DNA of 35,013 nt. Origin: Prolixibacteraceae bacterium. GTDB taxonomy: Bacteria > Bacteroidota > Bacteroidia > Bacteroidales > Prolixibacteraceae. The stretch is taken from the NCBI GenBank assembly GCA_018648265.1, contig JABGRN010000062.1:1-35013 (forward strand), given 5' to 3'. Every line of letters begins with the position of its first letter. The stretch's first letter is position 1. Under the pieces are notes generated by a model. The model did not search any database. It was not told the origin of the DNA and saw nothing but the letters and a program-made list of their open reading frames with translations. Positions 8,758 to 16,606 of the stretch are shown in pieces. The translations under genes and the position numbers were made by a program.

Positions 8758-10095
8758 ATGCAAATGATAAATCATGAATATGTAAACCGAATCGTTGATC
8801 TTACCGATCCTTCAAAAAATATTATATACAACATGTCGCACGAAGACGCGATAGAAATTGTCAACTCTGGCGACACAGAAGCAATCCGTAAAATTGACGG
8901 GCAATTTGCTTTAATTGCTGTGGAAGGTAAAAAAATACGAATGGCAAGATCAATTGGCCGTCCGCTACGTTTTTTTATTGCAAAACTAAAAGCCGGCCCG
9001 TGCCTGATTCTTGCTGAACGAATTGATACAATTTTCAATTACCTGAAACAAGAAGGTCTCGACGATCAGTTTCATCCGTCGTACACAAGAATGGCTCCGG
9101 CACATTATATTACAACTATCGAATTATTAGGTTGCCCCGATCCAAGCCCGGTTTACCAACGTTTTTTCGCGCCAATTCGAAACAAACTAAGGCACAGTAC
9201 AATCGAACAAATTGGAAAAAATTATATTGGCACATTATACGAAGAGATAAAAAAATGGCTGAAATTCAGAGCAAAAACGGGGCCAATTGGAGTAACTTTT
9301 TCGGCAGGCATTGACAGTGGTTCTGTATTTTTACTGACTTACCATGCGTTGCGCGAACTTGGGGAAAGCCCATCGAGATTAAAAGCATTTACTTTAAGTG
9401 TTGATGGAAAAGGTGAAGATTTGAAACAAGCCCGTGAATTTCTAAAGGCGCTAGGAATGGAACTTTTTCTTGAACCAATTGAAATTAAAGCAAAAGATTT
9501 GAACTGGAAAAAAACTATTAAAGTTGTTGAAGATTACAAACCTTTAGACATTCAAGCTGCCACAATGAATCTGGCGGTTCTTGAAGGTATCCGTTCCAGA
9601 TACCCCGACTGGAAACATATTATCGATGGTGATGGTGGCGATGAAAATCTTAAAGATTACCCCATTGAAGAAAATCCTGAACTGACCATCCGAAGTGTTT
9701 TAAATAATTTAATGTTGTATCATGAAGGTTGGGGTGTTGGTAAAATGAAACACTCGTTAACTTATTCCGGCGGTTTAAGTCGTGGATACATGCGTACTTA
9801 CACACCTGCCGACATTCTTGGTTTTGATAATTTCAGCCCATATACTTTAGAAAATGTTATTGAAATAGCCGAAGGCATTCCATTTATTAAAATGACAGAT
9901 TGGGACCACGACAAACTTTATGAACTTAAAGGACAAGTGGTTGCAAGTGGCATTAAAACTATTACCGGAATGGAAATGCCGGTTTTTACAAAACGAAGGT
10001 TCCAGCACGGAGTATCTAATATGGATACTTTTAATAAGCATTTCCCTGAAAAAGAGATAGATTACCGGCGGGAATTTCTGGCCATTTATGAGTAA
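8758..10095 (+). CDS. Asparagine-synthetase-like (PP-loop) amidotransferase homolog without glutaminase nucleophile
   Basis: This is a 445-aa cytoplasmic enzyme of the asparagine synthase family, which adenylates a carboxylate and transfers an amine. The synthetase half is clear: the PP-loop SAGIDSG at 182-188 (canonical SGGxDSS) and the second motif DGDGGDEN at 290-297 (canonical GDGxDE). The N-terminal ~130 residues look like a worn class II glutaminase domain (DGQFALIAVEG, then ARSIGRPLRFF, like the usual ARDRxGxKPLYY). The protein begins MQMINHEY, so the Cys2 nucleophile needed to release ammonia from glutamine is absent. It is shorter than AsnB (about 550 or more aa). The same loss occurs in beta-lactam synthetase and lasso-peptide cyclases, so the product is probably an amide or ring made with a non-glutamine amine; the substrate is unknown. 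It overlaps the downstream radical SAM gene by 8 bases, pointing to coupled translation and a shared pathway. Confidence 0.85.
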   Translation: MQMINHEYVNRIVDLTDPSKNIIYNMSHEDAIEIVNSGDTEAIRKIDGQFALIAVEGKKIRMARSIGRPLRFFIAKLKAGPCLILAERIDTIFNYLKQEGLDDQFHPSYTRMAPAHYITTIELLGCPDPSPVYQRFFAPIRNKLRHSTIEQIGKNYIGTLYEEIKKWLKFRAKTGPIGVTFSAGIDSGSVFLLTYHALRELGESPSRLKAFTLSVDGKGEDLKQAREFLKALGMELFLEPIEIKAKDLNWKKTIKVVEDYKPLDIQAATMNLAVLEGIRSRYPDWKHIIDGDGGDENLKDYPIEENPELTIRSVLNNLMLYHEGWGVGKMKHSLTYSGGLSRGYMRTYTPADILGFDNFSPYTLENVIEIAEGIPFIKMTDWDHDKLYELKGQVVASGIKTITGMEMPVFTKRRFQHGVSNMDTFNKHFPEKEIDYRREFLAIYE

Positions 10096-11035
10096 ATTCC
10101 CTGATACCAGATTTGACGATCAGTGGATTATTTCTAAACGTGGAAAAAAAAACAAGATCGATCCCCTAAAACCGTATGGCTATTTTGTTGAAAAAGAACG
10201 TACGGTTTCGGGGAGTATCGAAAATGTATCAACCATTTTATTAACTAATTCCGAGTGTCCTTTCCATTGTTTAATGTGTGATCTTTGGAAAAACACAAGC
10301 GACAAACCTGTTCCTGAAAAATCCGTTGCGGCACAAATTGAATTTGCGCTATCAAAATTACCCGAAACGAAACATCTAAAACTTTATAATAGTGGCAGTT
10401 TTTTCGATAACAGGGCGATACCGAAAAATGACTATAAGAAAATAGCACAGTTGGTAGATCATTTTGAAACCGTTCTTGTTGAAAGCCACCCGTCTTTTAT
10501 TAACGAAAATGTTCTGCATTTTAGCAATCTGATTAAACCCAAATTACTAGTAGCTTTAGGTCTTGAAACTGTACATCCTGAAGTCCTTCTTCGGCTAAAT
10601 AAAAAAATGACTCTTAATGATTTCGAGCGTTCCGTAAAATATCTAACTGAACTTGAAATTTCAACACGGGCTTTTATCCTGCTACGTCCACCTTTTTTGT
10701 TTGAAAAGGAAGGTGTAATCTGGACCAAAAAGTCGATTGATTATGCTTTTAAAATTGGAGTTTCATCTGTTACTATTATTCCTGTACGATCAGGAAACGG
10801 GGCGATGGATCAATTAAAGTTGGAAAAATATTTTGAAGAACCGCGAATAGAATCTCTGGAAAATGTTATTGAATATGGCATTGGATTAAATGCAGGAAAT
10901 GTTTTTGCCGATCTTTGGGATATCGAATATTTTTCAAAATGTGGGAAATGCCTTAGTAAAAGAAAAGAAAGACTAAATCAAATGAACCTGTTCCAGAAAA
11001 TACCAACCAGAGTTTATTGTACATGTTTAATTTAG
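10088..11035 (+). CDS. Radical SAM protein with extra C-terminal cysteine cluster
   Basis: This is a 315-aa cytoplasmic radical SAM enzyme. The [4Fe-4S] motif is CPFHCLMC with Cys57, Cys61 and Cys64 in the classical CX3CX2C spacing, followed by a TIM-barrel-like run with an SGSFFDNRAIP segment (about 100-110) and a conserved-looking GLETVHPEVLLRLNKKM stretch. The SGSFxDxxxIP segment recalls the RaSEA/archaeosine-type radical SAM branch, but the cluster spacing differs, so I do not assign that function. The C-terminus has CGKC (285, 288) and CTC (311, 313), four cysteines that could hold an auxiliary Fe-S cluster or zinc. Translation is coupled to the Asn-synthetase-like gene by an 8-base overlap. 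The pair could tailor a peptide, tRNA base or small molecule. No RiPP recognition domain, leader peptidase or clear precursor was seen. Confidence 0.88.
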   Translation: MSKFPDTRFDDQWIISKRGKKNKIDPLKPYGYFVEKERTVSGSIENVSTILLTNSECPFHCLMCDLWKNTSDKPVPEKSVAAQIEFALSKLPETKHLKLYNSGSFFDNRAIPKNDYKKIAQLVDHFETVLVESHPSFINENVLHFSNLIKPKLLVALGLETVHPEVLLRLNKKMTLNDFERSVKYLTELEISTRAFILLRPPFLFEKEGVIWTKKSIDYAFKIGVSSVTIIPVRSGNGAMDQLKLEKYFEEPRIESLENVIEYGIGLNAGNVFADLWDIEYFSKCGKCLSKRKERLNQMNLFQKIPTRVYCTCLI

Positions 11036-11411
11036 GATTCAACAATAAAAAGGACATAAGTTCAAATAAATCAATCTTTATTTATTAGAGCTAAAAACTT
11101 AATTCACTAATTTTAACTTCTTTTTTGAATGTTCAAATTTTTATAATCCTCTTTGTATCCAAATTCTAAATCATTACACAACTGCCTTTTTAAAAGGATT
11201 CCAATAAACAATAACTAAAAATTCTTACACCTTTTTTGTTAATAAACTACCAAATAAAACATTTATGAAATTTGCAAGTTTTTAAAAAATATAATAAAAC
11301 TTCAATTCACAATTTTTGTGTTTTAAAAATATCAATAAAGATAGTTTTAACTTTAATTATTTATTATTTTTGTTCGGTTCGAAACAATATGTTTTTATAG
11401 ACAAATTAAAT
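11036..11411 (+). other. AT-rich intergenic region with weak hairpin
   Basis: These 376 bases lie between the radical SAM stop and the preferred start of the CRTAC1-type gene. They hold an A/T-only hairpin (AAATAAA 11064-11070 with TTTATTT 11077-11083) that might be a weak terminator, and a candidate promoter at 11365-11372. A GTG-initiated extension of the downstream ORF to 11316 exists but looks non-coding. I see no RNA gene or small ORF with support. Confidence 0.5.
11365..11372 (+). promoter_or_regulatory. Candidate -7 promoter element for the redox/propeller operon
   Basis: TATTTTTG matches TAnnTTTG completely. Transcription would start near 11379 and give a leader of about 33 nt before the ATG at 11412. 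This placement argues against the upstream GTG start at 11316. The -33 region contains only a TTTT run (11345-11348). Confidence 0.45.
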
Positions 11412-13130
11412 ATGATAAAGAAATTAAGGAATACGTTAAAGAAAGCCGATATTTATTTTGTGTTGATTTTTTTTATTTTGGTCGTTACCATAATTGGCTG
11501 TCAGTCAAATAACAAATCTTCTAAAACTGTTACTGAACAGAATGAACTAAAACTTCCACCAGCAAACGACGACTATTTTCAGGAGATCATAAAATATTCG
11601 GGAATAGATTTTACCCATACTATTGGAGACGATCATTTGAGCAATCTTGTAGAATCGGTTGGTGGTGGAGCAGTTTTTTTCGATTACGACCAGGATGGTT
11701 TTTTAGACCTCTATTTAAGCAATGGAAATTATACCGAGGGATTAAGTATGAATGAAGATCACCCGGCAGTAAAAACCTCAGAAAACCGCTTATTTCGTAA
11801 TCTTGGAAACGGTACTTTTGAAGATCAGACAAAAAAAGCACGCGTTGGCGACCGCGGATATGGGATGGGAATGACAGTTGGCGATTTCGATAACGATGGC
11901 TACCCCGATATTTATGTGAGTAATCACGGAACAAATGTCTTGTTTCATAACAATGGAAACGGAACTTTTTCGAATATCACAAAAAAGGCCGGTGTAGGAG
12001 GAAATGAGTGCAGCGTTGGTGCCGTTTGGTTGGATTACGACAACGACAGTTTCCTTGATTTATACGTTGGCAACTACATCGAATTCGATGCTCAATATAA
12101 TTATTACTATGCACCCGATGGATTTCCCGGACCAATGGCTTACGATGGCCAGCCCGACATTTTATACCACAACAACGGCGACGGAACTTTTACGGATGTA
12201 ACAAAGGAGATGGGCGTATTTAACAGCGATGGCAGGGCAATGGGAGTAGGTGCTGCAGATTACGACAACGATGGTTTTGTTGACATTTTTGTATCAAACG
12301 ACCACATGATTAATTACCTGTATCACAACAATCAGGGCAAAGGATTTGAAGATCGGGGAATTATGTCGGGAGTTGCATTCAATCAAATTGGTGAGGCAAC
12401 TATTAGTATGTCGGTCGATTTTGCCGATTACAACAACGATGGTTTGGTTGACCTTTTTGTTTCTGATGATGTTTATTGTTCGTTGTATAAAAACGAAGGA
12501 AATGGTGTTTTTAGCGAAATGTCGTACAATGCGGGAATAGCCGTGGCTTGTGGACAATTTGTTGGATGGGCATCGTCATTTCTGGATTACGACAACGACG
12601 CGGACTTGGACTTATTCAAGGTAAATGGAGAGTTGAAACATTTATACGGACAGGAAGACCAATTATTTGAGAATGCAGGAAACGGAAATTTTATTGATAT
12701 CTCAACCGACCGGGGCGAATACTTTCAGCAGGAATTAGTTGGCCGAGGAGCCAGTTTTGGGGATTTTGATAACGATGGAGATTTTGATGCATATATTGTA
12801 AATCTTAACGACAAAGGTGCTTTGCTTCGTAATAACAAAGGAAATCTGAATAACTGGATTGCTTTGCAACTTATCGGGGAAACCAGCAACCGAGACGGAA
12901 TTGGCGCAAGAGTAACTGTGGTTTCGGGTGGCGTTCAACAATTCGCCCAAAAGAAAAGTTCAAGTGGATATCTTTCTCAAAACGATCCAAGGATGTATTT
13001 TGGCCTCGCCGATAATAAAATGGTTGAAAGCATTGAAATTATTTGGCCATCGGGAAAAATTCAAAAAATTGAGAATATTGATGCAAGGCAATTTCTCACA
13101 GTAAAAGAATCTGAAATCGTATCTCCATGA
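11412..13130 (+). CDS. CRTAC1-family FG-GAP/VCBS + ASPIC/UnbV lipoprotein, first gene of the redox operon
   Basis: This is a 572-aa exported protein of the CRTAC1 type: one FG-GAP/VCBS propeller and one C-terminal ASPIC/UnbV domain. The ATG at 11412 gives MIKKLRNTLKKADIYF followed by a hydrophobic segment ending IIGCQSN with lipid Cys30. After a FTHTIGDDHLSNLVESVGGG segment come calcium loops DYDQDGFLD, DFDNDGYPD, DYDNDSFLD, DYDNDGFVD, DYNNDGLVD, DYDNDADLD and DFDNDGDFD. The ASPIC domain (about 495-567) shows IGARVTVVSGG, SGYLSQNDPRMYFGLAD and IEIIWPSGK. It is half the length of the ~1120-aa members elsewhere in the window and lacks their second repeat block. Its stop overlaps the next start (ATGA), so it is translationally coupled to a heme protein gene. 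Such proteins are often found beside cytochromes and SusCD systems, but the molecular role is unknown. Confidence 0.9.
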   Translation: MIKKLRNTLKKADIYFVLIFFILVVTIIGCQSNNKSSKTVTEQNELKLPPANDDYFQEIIKYSGIDFTHTIGDDHLSNLVESVGGGAVFFDYDQDGFLDLYLSNGNYTEGLSMNEDHPAVKTSENRLFRNLGNGTFEDQTKKARVGDRGYGMGMTVGDFDNDGYPDIYVSNHGTNVLFHNNGNGTFSNITKKAGVGGNECSVGAVWLDYDNDSFLDLYVGNYIEFDAQYNYYYAPDGFPGPMAYDGQPDILYHNNGDGTFTDVTKEMGVFNSDGRAMGVGAADYDNDGFVDIFVSNDHMINYLYHNNQGKGFEDRGIMSGVAFNQIGEATISMSVDFADYNNDGLVDLFVSDDVYCSLYKNEGNGVFSEMSYNAGIAVACGQFVGWASSFLDYDNDADLDLFKVNGELKHLYGQEDQLFENAGNGNFIDISTDRGEYFQQELVGRGASFGDFDNDGDFDAYIVNLNDKGALLRNNKGNLNNWIALQLIGETSNRDGIGARVTVVSGGVQQFAQKKSSSGYLSQNDPRMYFGLADNKMVESIEIIWPSGKIQKIENIDARQFLTVKESEIVSP

Positions 13131-14569
13131 AGTCAAAAAATATTTTTTGGAGTGTTGGTGTTATTCTTACCATTGTGTTGGCAGGCCTGTCTTTGAATTT
13201 ATCTAAAAACCAGTCGCTCGAAGGCATGGTTATTTTTACCCGCATTCCAATTGACAATTTCGAAATTCAAAAGAACAATTTAACTTCTAATTTTATCGGG
13301 GCACAAATTGTAGCAATCGACCCAAATAATCCGGAAGGTTCGGAAATTATATTAACAACTGAATTTTTCTCGGCCTGCTCTCCTAATATTTCGTACGATG
13401 CAAAACGCATTCTATTTACAGCGCAGCAAAACGAAAACGATAACTGGCAAATATGGGAAATGGATTTGGAGACAAAAACAAGTAAAAAGATTACCGACTT
13501 TAAAGAATCATGTTTTGGCCCAAATTATCTTCCCTTCAACCGTTTGGTATTTACTAAACAAATGCCTGAATCGGGCATCGGTAAAATCCATGCCTTGCAC
13601 ACAATGAATTTGGATGGGTCAAATTTTAGTCAGATTACATTTCAGCCACATTTCGATTATACTGCAACAGTACTAAAAGATGGTCGTTTGTTGATGCTAA
13701 GCAAACAATTATTTCCTGAATCGGGCGAGATGGTGTACATGGCAATGCGCCCAAACGGAACAAAAGCTGAACTTTTTTATAAAGGGGAAATCGGCAGTAT
13801 TTTGAATACCCAAAGTTACGAAACAGAAGATGGTCTGGTTTACTTTATCGAAAGTGAAAATAAAGCAAAGAATGGTGGAGATATAATTTCTATTCATCAA
13901 AACAGGCCATTATTTACCAAAGAAAATATTACATCAGAAATTACCGGAAGTTTTTATTCTGTGCTGCCAACACAATCAGGCGAAATGTTTGTTTCGTACC
14001 AAGCCTCGGAATCCGAACCTTCCGTACTATTTCGTTTTTCGGTAAAAGATAAATCATTGGGAGAATTAATTTATAGTAATCCTGAATATTTTATTGTGGA
14101 ACCTCTTTTTGTTGAAGCCTTTACGAGACCACGAGATTTGCCCGATGATGTGGATCCGGAAATCTCAACCGGTTTATTATTGTGTCAGGATATAAATGTT
14201 GTTGCACTCCAACCTGAAACAAGTTCGGAAACTGTAGAAGCAACTAAAGTTGAATTGCTGGGTATCGATAAAAGTTTGGGTATTGTTCCGGTTGAAGAAG
14301 ATGGGTCTGTTTATCTGAAAGTAGTTGCAGATACACCGGTTCGTTTTCAGACTTTAGATGAAAATGACAATGTTGTAAACGGGCCTTCGGGATGGATGTG
14401 GGTTCGCCCGTTTGAACGTCGGGGATGCGTTGGTTGTCATGAAGATCCGGAATTAACACCTGATAATTTTGTGCCTTTTGCGGTTAAAAAAGAACCGGTT
14501 TCAATACCTGTTGAAAATTCTCCAGAAACAGAACAAAGTTCCACCAACGAAAGAACTGAACAGAAATGA
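13127..14569 (+). CDS. HzsA-related propeller protein with one c-type heme site
   Basis: This is a 480-aa exported protein resembling the 'HzsA-related' family, named for similarity to the alpha subunit of hydrazine synthase but found widely outside anammox bacteria. An N-terminal membrane anchor/signal (IFWSVGVILTIVLAGLSL) precedes a TolB/WD40-like propeller (repeats such as ILFTAQQNENDNWQIWEMDL and LHTMNLDGSNFSQITF). The diagnostic C-terminal module reads GIVPVEEDGSVYLKVVADTP, then GWMWVRPFERRGCVGCHED, with the heme motif Cys434-Cys437-His438. There is only one CXXCH, and the residue four after its His is Glu442, not the Tyr that I recall serving as proximal ligand in the catalytic heme of hydrazine synthase. 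The enzyme activity should therefore not be transferred. Starts and stops overlap both neighbours as ATGA. It is probably a periplasmic electron carrier or docking subunit. Confidence 0.82.
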   Translation: MKSKNIFWSVGVILTIVLAGLSLNLSKNQSLEGMVIFTRIPIDNFEIQKNNLTSNFIGAQIVAIDPNNPEGSEIILTTEFFSACSPNISYDAKRILFTAQQNENDNWQIWEMDLETKTSKKITDFKESCFGPNYLPFNRLVFTKQMPESGIGKIHALHTMNLDGSNFSQITFQPHFDYTATVLKDGRLLMLSKQLFPESGEMVYMAMRPNGTKAELFYKGEIGSILNTQSYETEDGLVYFIESENKAKNGGDIISIHQNRPLFTKENITSEITGSFYSVLPTQSGEMFVSYQASESEPSVLFRFSVKDKSLGELIYSNPEYFIVEPLFVEAFTRPRDLPDDVDPEISTGLLLCQDINVVALQPETSSETVEATKVELLGIDKSLGIVPVEEDGSVYLKVVADTPVRFQTLDENDNVVNGPSGWMWVRPFERRGCVGCHEDPELTPDNFVPFAVKKEPVSIPVENSPETEQSSTNERTEQK

Positions 14570-16602
14570 AACGAAATAAAAAAATATTTTTAGTCTTTGG
14601 TGGACTGGCAATAATTAGCCTGTTTTTTATACAATTTCATAAATGGTCGGTGCATCATGTTAATTATATTACTGCTGTTGACGATCATCCTTTAAATTGT
14701 ATGTCTTGCCATTTGTACATTCAAAAAGACGGGATAGCTGCGAAATTAATAAACGAAGATTATTTGTCTCCATATAATTTGTCGCTTGCTCCCGATGGCA
14801 AAAAATTATACGTGATTGCACAAGATGCGAATGCACTTTTAATTGTTGACACGAAAACAAACAAAGTCATTGACAAAATAGAAGTTGGTGAGAAACCTCA
14901 CAGTGTTGTTATAAAAAATGACGGGGAAACTGCTTTTGTTAGTAACCAGTGGGCAGATAATTTGTATGAAATCGATCTTACCTCATTAAAAGTAATTGAT
15001 ACCCTGAAAACCGGTAGTGGCCCGGCTGAAATTATTTTTAGTCCCGATGAAAAATTTCTATATGTTGTTGACTCTTATTCATCGGAAGTTTCAATTTTCA
15101 ACCTGCAAACTAAAACGGAGATTAAACGTTTGATGGCCGGGAACAATCCGGTTGCGGCGGTATTTTCCCCCGATGGAAGTCAGGCAATCGTAACCAGCAG
15201 AAGAACACTGCCAATTCCTTACGGAACTCCACCAATGACAGAACTTACCGTAATTGATGCGGCAAGCCAAAGAGTGAAAGAGCGCAAAATATTTGAGAAT
15301 GCATATTTAATGGAGAATGCTGCATTTACGCCATCAGGCGATTTGGCAATTTCTACGCTCATCCGTCCTAAAAACCTGATTCCTTCTGTTCAGGTTGAAC
15401 GTGGTTGGATGATGACTCACGGAATTGGTATTATTGAATCGGGCAACGAAGGCAGGATGATTCAACTGTTAACCGACGAACCAAATTCATATTATTCTGA
15501 TCCTTTTGATATAGTTATTTCGCCTGACGGACAAAAAGCTTTTATCAGTCATTCAGGAGTAGATATAATTACAGTAATTGATCTTAATGAAATTCGGGCA
15601 CTTCTTGCTGAATCGACTCAGGAAAAACTGGATTATTATTCAAATCACCTGGGAATAAGCGCTCGATATGTTATTAAACGAATTCCAACAGGCGCAAATC
15701 CAAAAGGGTTGGTGCTTTCACCCGATGGAAAATATCTTTATGTGGCCGAGAGGTTAGAAGACAAAATTGCTGTTATTAATACAGAAACCCTCGAAACCAT
15801 TAATTCCATAGATCTTAACGGGCCTTCGAGAATAACCGTTGCTCGTCAGGGACGCAGGCTTTTTAATAACTCGGGACATACTTTTCAAAACCAATACGGT
15901 TGTTATACTTGCCATCCCGACTCGCACGAAGATGGCCTCGTTTATAATATGGCGGGTGCAGATATGGGCAGAAACCTTGCCAACACACAAACTTTGCGCG
16001 ATATTGGTGACATCCCCCCGTATAAATGGAACGGGAAAAACTCAAGTATTTACAAACAGGATGGCATGCGTTTCTCAACTATTTTAACAAGAACTGAATC
16101 ATTTAATTACGACGATTTGGATGCACTCGTAGCCTATATTGTTACCGGAATTAAAAACCCTCCCAACTTGAGATATAATCCAACAGGCGAATTAACGGCA
16201 GCTCAAAAAAGAGGTAAAAAGGTTTTTTACCGGACACATACAAACTGTGGAAAAGAAATTCCGGTCGAGAATCAATGTGCAACTTGTCATCCACCACCCT
16301 ATTTTACAAATATGCAAATGGCCGATGTTGGAACGTTGTCAGACACAGACGATCCGATGTTATTTGATGCGCCTCAGTTAAATAATATATACGAATCGGC
16401 ACCCTATTTACACGACGGAAGTGCAGCCACATTGGAGGAATTATGGACAAAATTTAACGACGATGATGAACATGGCGTTGCCAACGATATGTTGAAAGAT
16501 CAACTAAATGATTTGGTTGAATACCTTAAATCTATTAGAGACGCTAAGTATTATAAAGATGACGTTGAAGAATATAAAGCTGATATTAACCAGGAAAATT
16601 AA
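14566..16602 (+). CDS. Tri-heme cytochrome c: N-terminal heme, YVTN beta-propeller, MauG/CCP-like C-terminal domain
   Basis: This is a 678-aa exported multidomain cytochrome. A membrane anchor (IFLVFGGLAIISLFFI) is followed closely by heme site 1, CMSCH (45-49). Residues ~60-435 form a YVTN/NHL-type beta-propeller (repeats such as LYVIAQDANALLIVDTKTNK and FSPDEKFLYVVDSYSSEVSI). Heme site 2 is CYTCH (446-450) and heme site 3 is CATCH (571-575), both in a cytochrome c peroxidase/MauG-like domain with the typical ending FDAPQLNNIYESAPYLHDGS. The MauG-like part suggests oxidation of an organic substrate or protein with peroxide or an electron acceptor; the propeller may position the partner. It is coupled to the HzsA-related gene by ATGA and followed after four bases by the Reg_prop gene. 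The substrate is unknown. Similar propeller-cytochrome fusions are often annotated as surface-layer or cytochrome D1-like proteins. Confidence 0.88.
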   Translation: MKRNKKIFLVFGGLAIISLFFIQFHKWSVHHVNYITAVDDHPLNCMSCHLYIQKDGIAAKLINEDYLSPYNLSLAPDGKKLYVIAQDANALLIVDTKTNKVIDKIEVGEKPHSVVIKNDGETAFVSNQWADNLYEIDLTSLKVIDTLKTGSGPAEIIFSPDEKFLYVVDSYSSEVSIFNLQTKTEIKRLMAGNNPVAAVFSPDGSQAIVTSRRTLPIPYGTPPMTELTVIDAASQRVKERKIFENAYLMENAAFTPSGDLAISTLIRPKNLIPSVQVERGWMMTHGIGIIESGNEGRMIQLLTDEPNSYYSDPFDIVISPDGQKAFISHSGVDIITVIDLNEIRALLAESTQEKLDYYSNHLGISARYVIKRIPTGANPKGLVLSPDGKYLYVAERLEDKIAVINTETLETINSIDLNGPSRITVARQGRRLFNNSGHTFQNQYGCYTCHPDSHEDGLVYNMAGADMGRNLANTQTLRDIGDIPPYKWNGKNSSIYKQDGMRFSTILTRTESFNYDDLDALVAYIVTGIKNPPNLRYNPTGELTAAQKRGKKVFYRTHTNCGKEIPVENQCATCHPPPYFTNMQMADVGTLSDTDDPMLFDAPQLNNIYESAPYLHDGSAATLEELWTKFNDDDEHGVANDMLKDQLNDLVEYLKSIRDAKYYKDDVEEYKADINQEN

Positions 16603-16606
16603 CAAG

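Noticed and set aside
8758-10095. Ordinary AsnB asparagine synthetase
   Set aside because: There is no Cys2 nucleophile, the protein is shorter than AsnB, and it is coupled to a radical SAM gene.
10088-11035. Anaerobic sulfatase-maturating enzyme for the sulfatase at 3271
   Set aside because: The auxiliary-cluster SPASM arrangement is absent, the protein is short, and it is coupled to the Asn-synthetase-like gene rather than the sulfatase.
11316-11411. GTG-initiated 32-residue extension of the CRTAC1-type gene
   Set aside because: It precedes a complete lipoprotein signal starting at 11412 and contains a perfect -7-like promoter octamer.
11620-11934. Long antisense ORFs opposite the FG-GAP genes, such as a 104-codon one here
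   Set aside because: They are shadows of strongly supported sense genes, without family motifs or signal sequences of their own.
13127-14569. Hydrazine synthase / anammox function
   Set aside because: Only the HzsA-related module is present; other HZS subunits, the extra hemes and the Tyr ligand position are missing, and the organism looks like a Bacteroidota.
16508-16606. ATG at 16508 as the start of the Reg_prop gene
   Set aside because: It lies within the cytochrome gene in another frame, and the signal peptide begins at 16607, four bases after the cytochrome stop.
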